DNA of 64,000 nt from Trichocoleus desertorum NBK24 (GTDB taxonomy: Bacteria > Cyanobacteriota > Cyanobacteriia > FACHB-46). Shown in pieces: positions 62,109-64,000 of this stretch. The translations under genes and the position numbers were made by a program. A model generated the notes under the pieces. That model worked only from the letters and a program-made list of their open reading frames with translations. It did not search any database and had not been told where the DNA came from. The stretch lies in contig NZ_CP116619.1 in the NCBI RefSeq assembly GCF_030409055.1, forward strand, positions 3,697,628 through 3,761,627. Reading direction: 5' to 3'. Position 1 is the stretch's first letter. Each line of letters begins with the position of its first letter.

Positions 62109-63572
62109 ATGCAGATTTATACGCCAGACTGGGTCAAGCACGCAGTTTTCTACCAAATTTTCCCCGATCGCTTTGCCAAAAGCCACCATCCGCACAAAAA
62201 ATTGTTAAAGAATGCCAGTTGGGAAGCCTGGGACGAGATGCCAACGCTACAAGGCTACAAAGGTGGCGACTTGTGGGGGGTAATAGAGAAGTTGGACTAT
62301 CTCAAAGATCTGGGGATTAATGCTATCTACTTCACCCCGATTTTTCAATCTGCGAGTAACCACCGCTATCACACCCACGATTACTACCAAGTGGACCCAA
62401 TGCTGGGGGGAAACACAGCTTTTCGCGATCTACTAGAAGCGGCTCACGAGCGCGATATTCGGGTGGTGCTAGATGGTGTGTTCAACCACGCGAGTCGAGG
62501 CTTTTTCTTCTTTCACGATGTGCTAGAAAACGGGCCGCATTCTCCTTGGGTGGATTGGTTCAAGATTCATGATTGGCCTGTGTCCCCCTATAACGGCGAG
62601 TACCCAGCGAACTACGAAGGCTGGGACAATAACCGAGCTTTGCCCGTGTTCAACCACGACAATCCAGAAGTACGGGAGTACATCATGGAGGTGGCGGAAT
62701 ATTGGATCAAATTCGGCATTGATGGTTGGCGCTTGGATGTGCCTTTTGAGGTGAAAGCGCCCGGATTTTGGCAAGAGTTTCGCGATCGCGTCAAAGCGAT
62801 CAATCCAGAAGCCTACATTGTGGGAGAAGTCTGGGAAGATTCTCGCGAGTGGCTAGATGGTACGCAGTTCGATGGCGTGATGAATTATCTGTTTGCTGCC
62901 CCTACGATCGCATTTGCCGCAGGCGATCGCGTGGTGATGGAACAGGTGCAAGGCCGCTCCTATCATCCTTATCCACCGCTGTTTGCCAAGGAATACGCCG
63001 AGAAAATTCAGGAAGTGTTAGCGCTGTATCCTTGGGAAATTCAGTTGACTCAGTTGAATTTGTTGGCAAGTCACGATACGGCTCGTTTGCTCTCGATTGC
63101 GGGGGGCGATCGCGCCAGTGTAGAACTCGCCACCATTCTGCTGATGACTTATCCCGGTGCTCCTAGTATCTACTATGGTGATGAAGTGGGCTTGCCAGGG
63201 GCACTCGACCCGGATTCCCGACGAGCTTTCCCGATGGAAGACAAGTGGGAGCGGGATGTCCTCAACTACCACCGCTATCTGATTGATTTGCGGAACCGCT
63301 ATGCTGCTTTGCGGACGGGCGCTTATCAGGTGTTGTTTGCCGAAAGCACTGTTTATGTGTTCGCCAGAGTTCTGGGTGGCGAAGAGGTGATTGTCGCTGT
63401 GAATGTGGGAACCGCTTCCGGAAAAGCCCAGATTAATTGGGAGGAGACAGGATTGCGATCGCGTCCTAGTGAGATCCTCTATGGCTCCGCCGAATTGGAA
63501 TGGGATGGAGCGAATGCTTCACAACTGAACTTGACTATTCCCGCTCGAACAGGTTGTATTCTGACCCACTGA
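62109..63572 (+). CDS. GH13 alpha-amylase family enzyme, neopullulanase-like (487 aa)
   Basis: The (beta/alpha)8 catalytic residues are visible: DGWRLDVPFEV (nucleophile Asp), YIVGEVWEDS (acid Glu) and NLLASHDTARLL (transition-state Asp). KHAVFYQIFPDRFAKS and GVIEKLDYLKDLGINAIYFT support a maltogenic or neopullulanase-type member (GH13_20/21). The ATG at 62109 begins MQIYTPDWVKHAVFYQ. It acts on alpha-glucans or cyclodextrins, complementing the debranching-type enzyme and GlgC. Cytosolic, with no signal peptide. Confidence 0.94.
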   Translation: MQIYTPDWVKHAVFYQIFPDRFAKSHHPHKKLLKNASWEAWDEMPTLQGYKGGDLWGVIEKLDYLKDLGINAIYFTPIFQSASNHRYHTHDYYQVDPMLGGNTAFRDLLEAAHERDIRVVLDGVFNHASRGFFFFHDVLENGPHSPWVDWFKIHDWPVSPYNGEYPANYEGWDNNRALPVFNHDNPEVREYIMEVAEYWIKFGIDGWRLDVPFEVKAPGFWQEFRDRVKAINPEAYIVGEVWEDSREWLDGTQFDGVMNYLFAAPTIAFAAGDRVVMEQVQGRSYHPYPPLFAKEYAEKIQEVLALYPWEIQLTQLNLLASHDTARLLSIAGGDRASVELATILLMTYPGAPSIYYGDEVGLPGALDPDSRRAFPMEDKWERDVLNYHRYLIDLRNRYAALRTGAYQVLFAESTVYVFARVLGGEEVIVAVNVGTASGKAQINWEETGLRSRPSEILYGSAELEWDGANASQLNLTIPARTGCILTH

Positions 63573-63771
63573 TTCAGACTTCTTTCCTACGTGGGTTGAT
63601 ATTTGAACTCAGGTTAGGTTTCAGTCATAAACTCATAGATAAGAGGCGGCTGAGTTTCGGTTGCCTCATTCTGTGATTCATACTGTTATTCACGACAAAG
63701 CTACGTCGGCTAATATGCATTCATTTAAAAATTAGATTAGTTTAAAGATTGGTAATAACCAGGAGTTCGGT

Positions 63772-64000
63772 GTGGATTTGCATCGTTTCGAGCAGCGAAT
63801 GAAGATAATTCAGGAAAGAATTTCTTCTCTAGCCCAATTTGCTGAGCAACTCTCTACCGATCAAGCAGCTACTTTAAAGGAATCACTAGAGGAGCTTTCA
63901 ATCCTCACAAAAGGGATTTCTCTCTCTTCAAATAATGACTTAGATAATAATAAAGACGCGCAATTCCTAATTGGTCAATCAGAGAAAAAGCTCTCGAAAA
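63772..64000 (+). CDS. Start of a larger protein, possibly a PAS/sensor kinase (3' end outside window)
   Basis: GTG at 63772 with AGGAG six bases upstream opens a frame to the window end (76 codons) with no stop. The start MDLHRFEQRMKIIQERISSL and helical AATLKESLEELSIL resemble the N-terminal helix of cyanobacterial PAS-containing histidine kinases (R-F-E-x-R-M). The visible part is too short for a family call. Confidence 0.6.
   Translation, partial: MDLHRFEQRMKIIQERISSLAQFAEQLSTDQAATLKESLEELSILTKGISLSSNNDLDNNKDAQFLIGQSEKKLSK

Overview
The window is chromosomal DNA from a cyanobacterium. Direct evidence is the photosystem II genes psbB (CP47), psbT and psbM, a zeta-carotene desaturase (zds), glgC, a three-domain cyanobacterial-type ribosomal protein S1, and very frequent copies of the HIP1 octamer GCGATCGC. 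Base composition is moderate, and gene content fits a filamentous Leptolyngbya-like lineage; the genus is my inference. No tRNA, rRNA, CRISPR array or complete insertion sequence was seen.

Layout. 1-7.7 kb is accessory-like: the 3' part of a LeoA-type dynamin GTPase, an alpha/beta-hydrolase-fold protein without its catalytic residues, an ABC-2 exporter pair, a ribbon-helix-helix-like protein, a retropepsin-like protein pair, a brnT-brnA toxin-antitoxin module and an AT-rich zinc-ribbon protein. Three copies of a 25-26 bp repeat are scattered through it. 7.7-13.5 kb holds a frameshifted DinB gene, dxr, a TPR lipoprotein, a thioesterase, a tandem universal stress protein and a solitary DNA methyltransferase. 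13.6-21 kb is core: psbM and a 2Fe-2S ferredoxin, then psbB-psbT, nrdR, rpsA, a HAD phosphatase and metK. 21-27.5 kb carries small conserved cyanobacterial genes, an A-type Fe-S carrier, and zds with an SRPBCC gene.

27.6-34.6 kb is the most unusual part. An XRE regulator and an ImmA/IrrE-like protein with a degraded metal site diverge from a five-gene run: two paralogous coiled-coil proteins, an unknown protein between them, a small protein with GHSH and HEEH motifs, and a DUF6745-type protein. Palindromes lie in the divergent promoter. I think this is an undescribed functional cassette.

34.6-40 kb contains a short ferredoxin, cobQ and a guanidine-degradation operon: a guanidine-I (ykkC) riboswitch with an overlapping terminator, a ureohydrolase matching the nickel guanidine hydrolase GdmH, and hypA- and hypB-like nickel-insertion genes. 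A GTA-N8-TAC site upstream could add NtcA nitrogen control.

40-64 kb is mixed: PrxQ, two C39-like peptidase paralogues 18 kb apart, a PD-(D/E)XK protein, obgE, a class A beta-lactamase-fold protein, trmJ, a short DUF2256 gene, isoaspartyl peptidase, a CHAT protease-like protein, DUF1838, Uma2, a Rad52-like protein, glycogen metabolism (debranching-type enzyme, glgC, GH13 amylase), two peroxiredoxin-like proteins, a DnaJ and an Hsp20. The window ends inside a gene that looks like the start of a sensor kinase.
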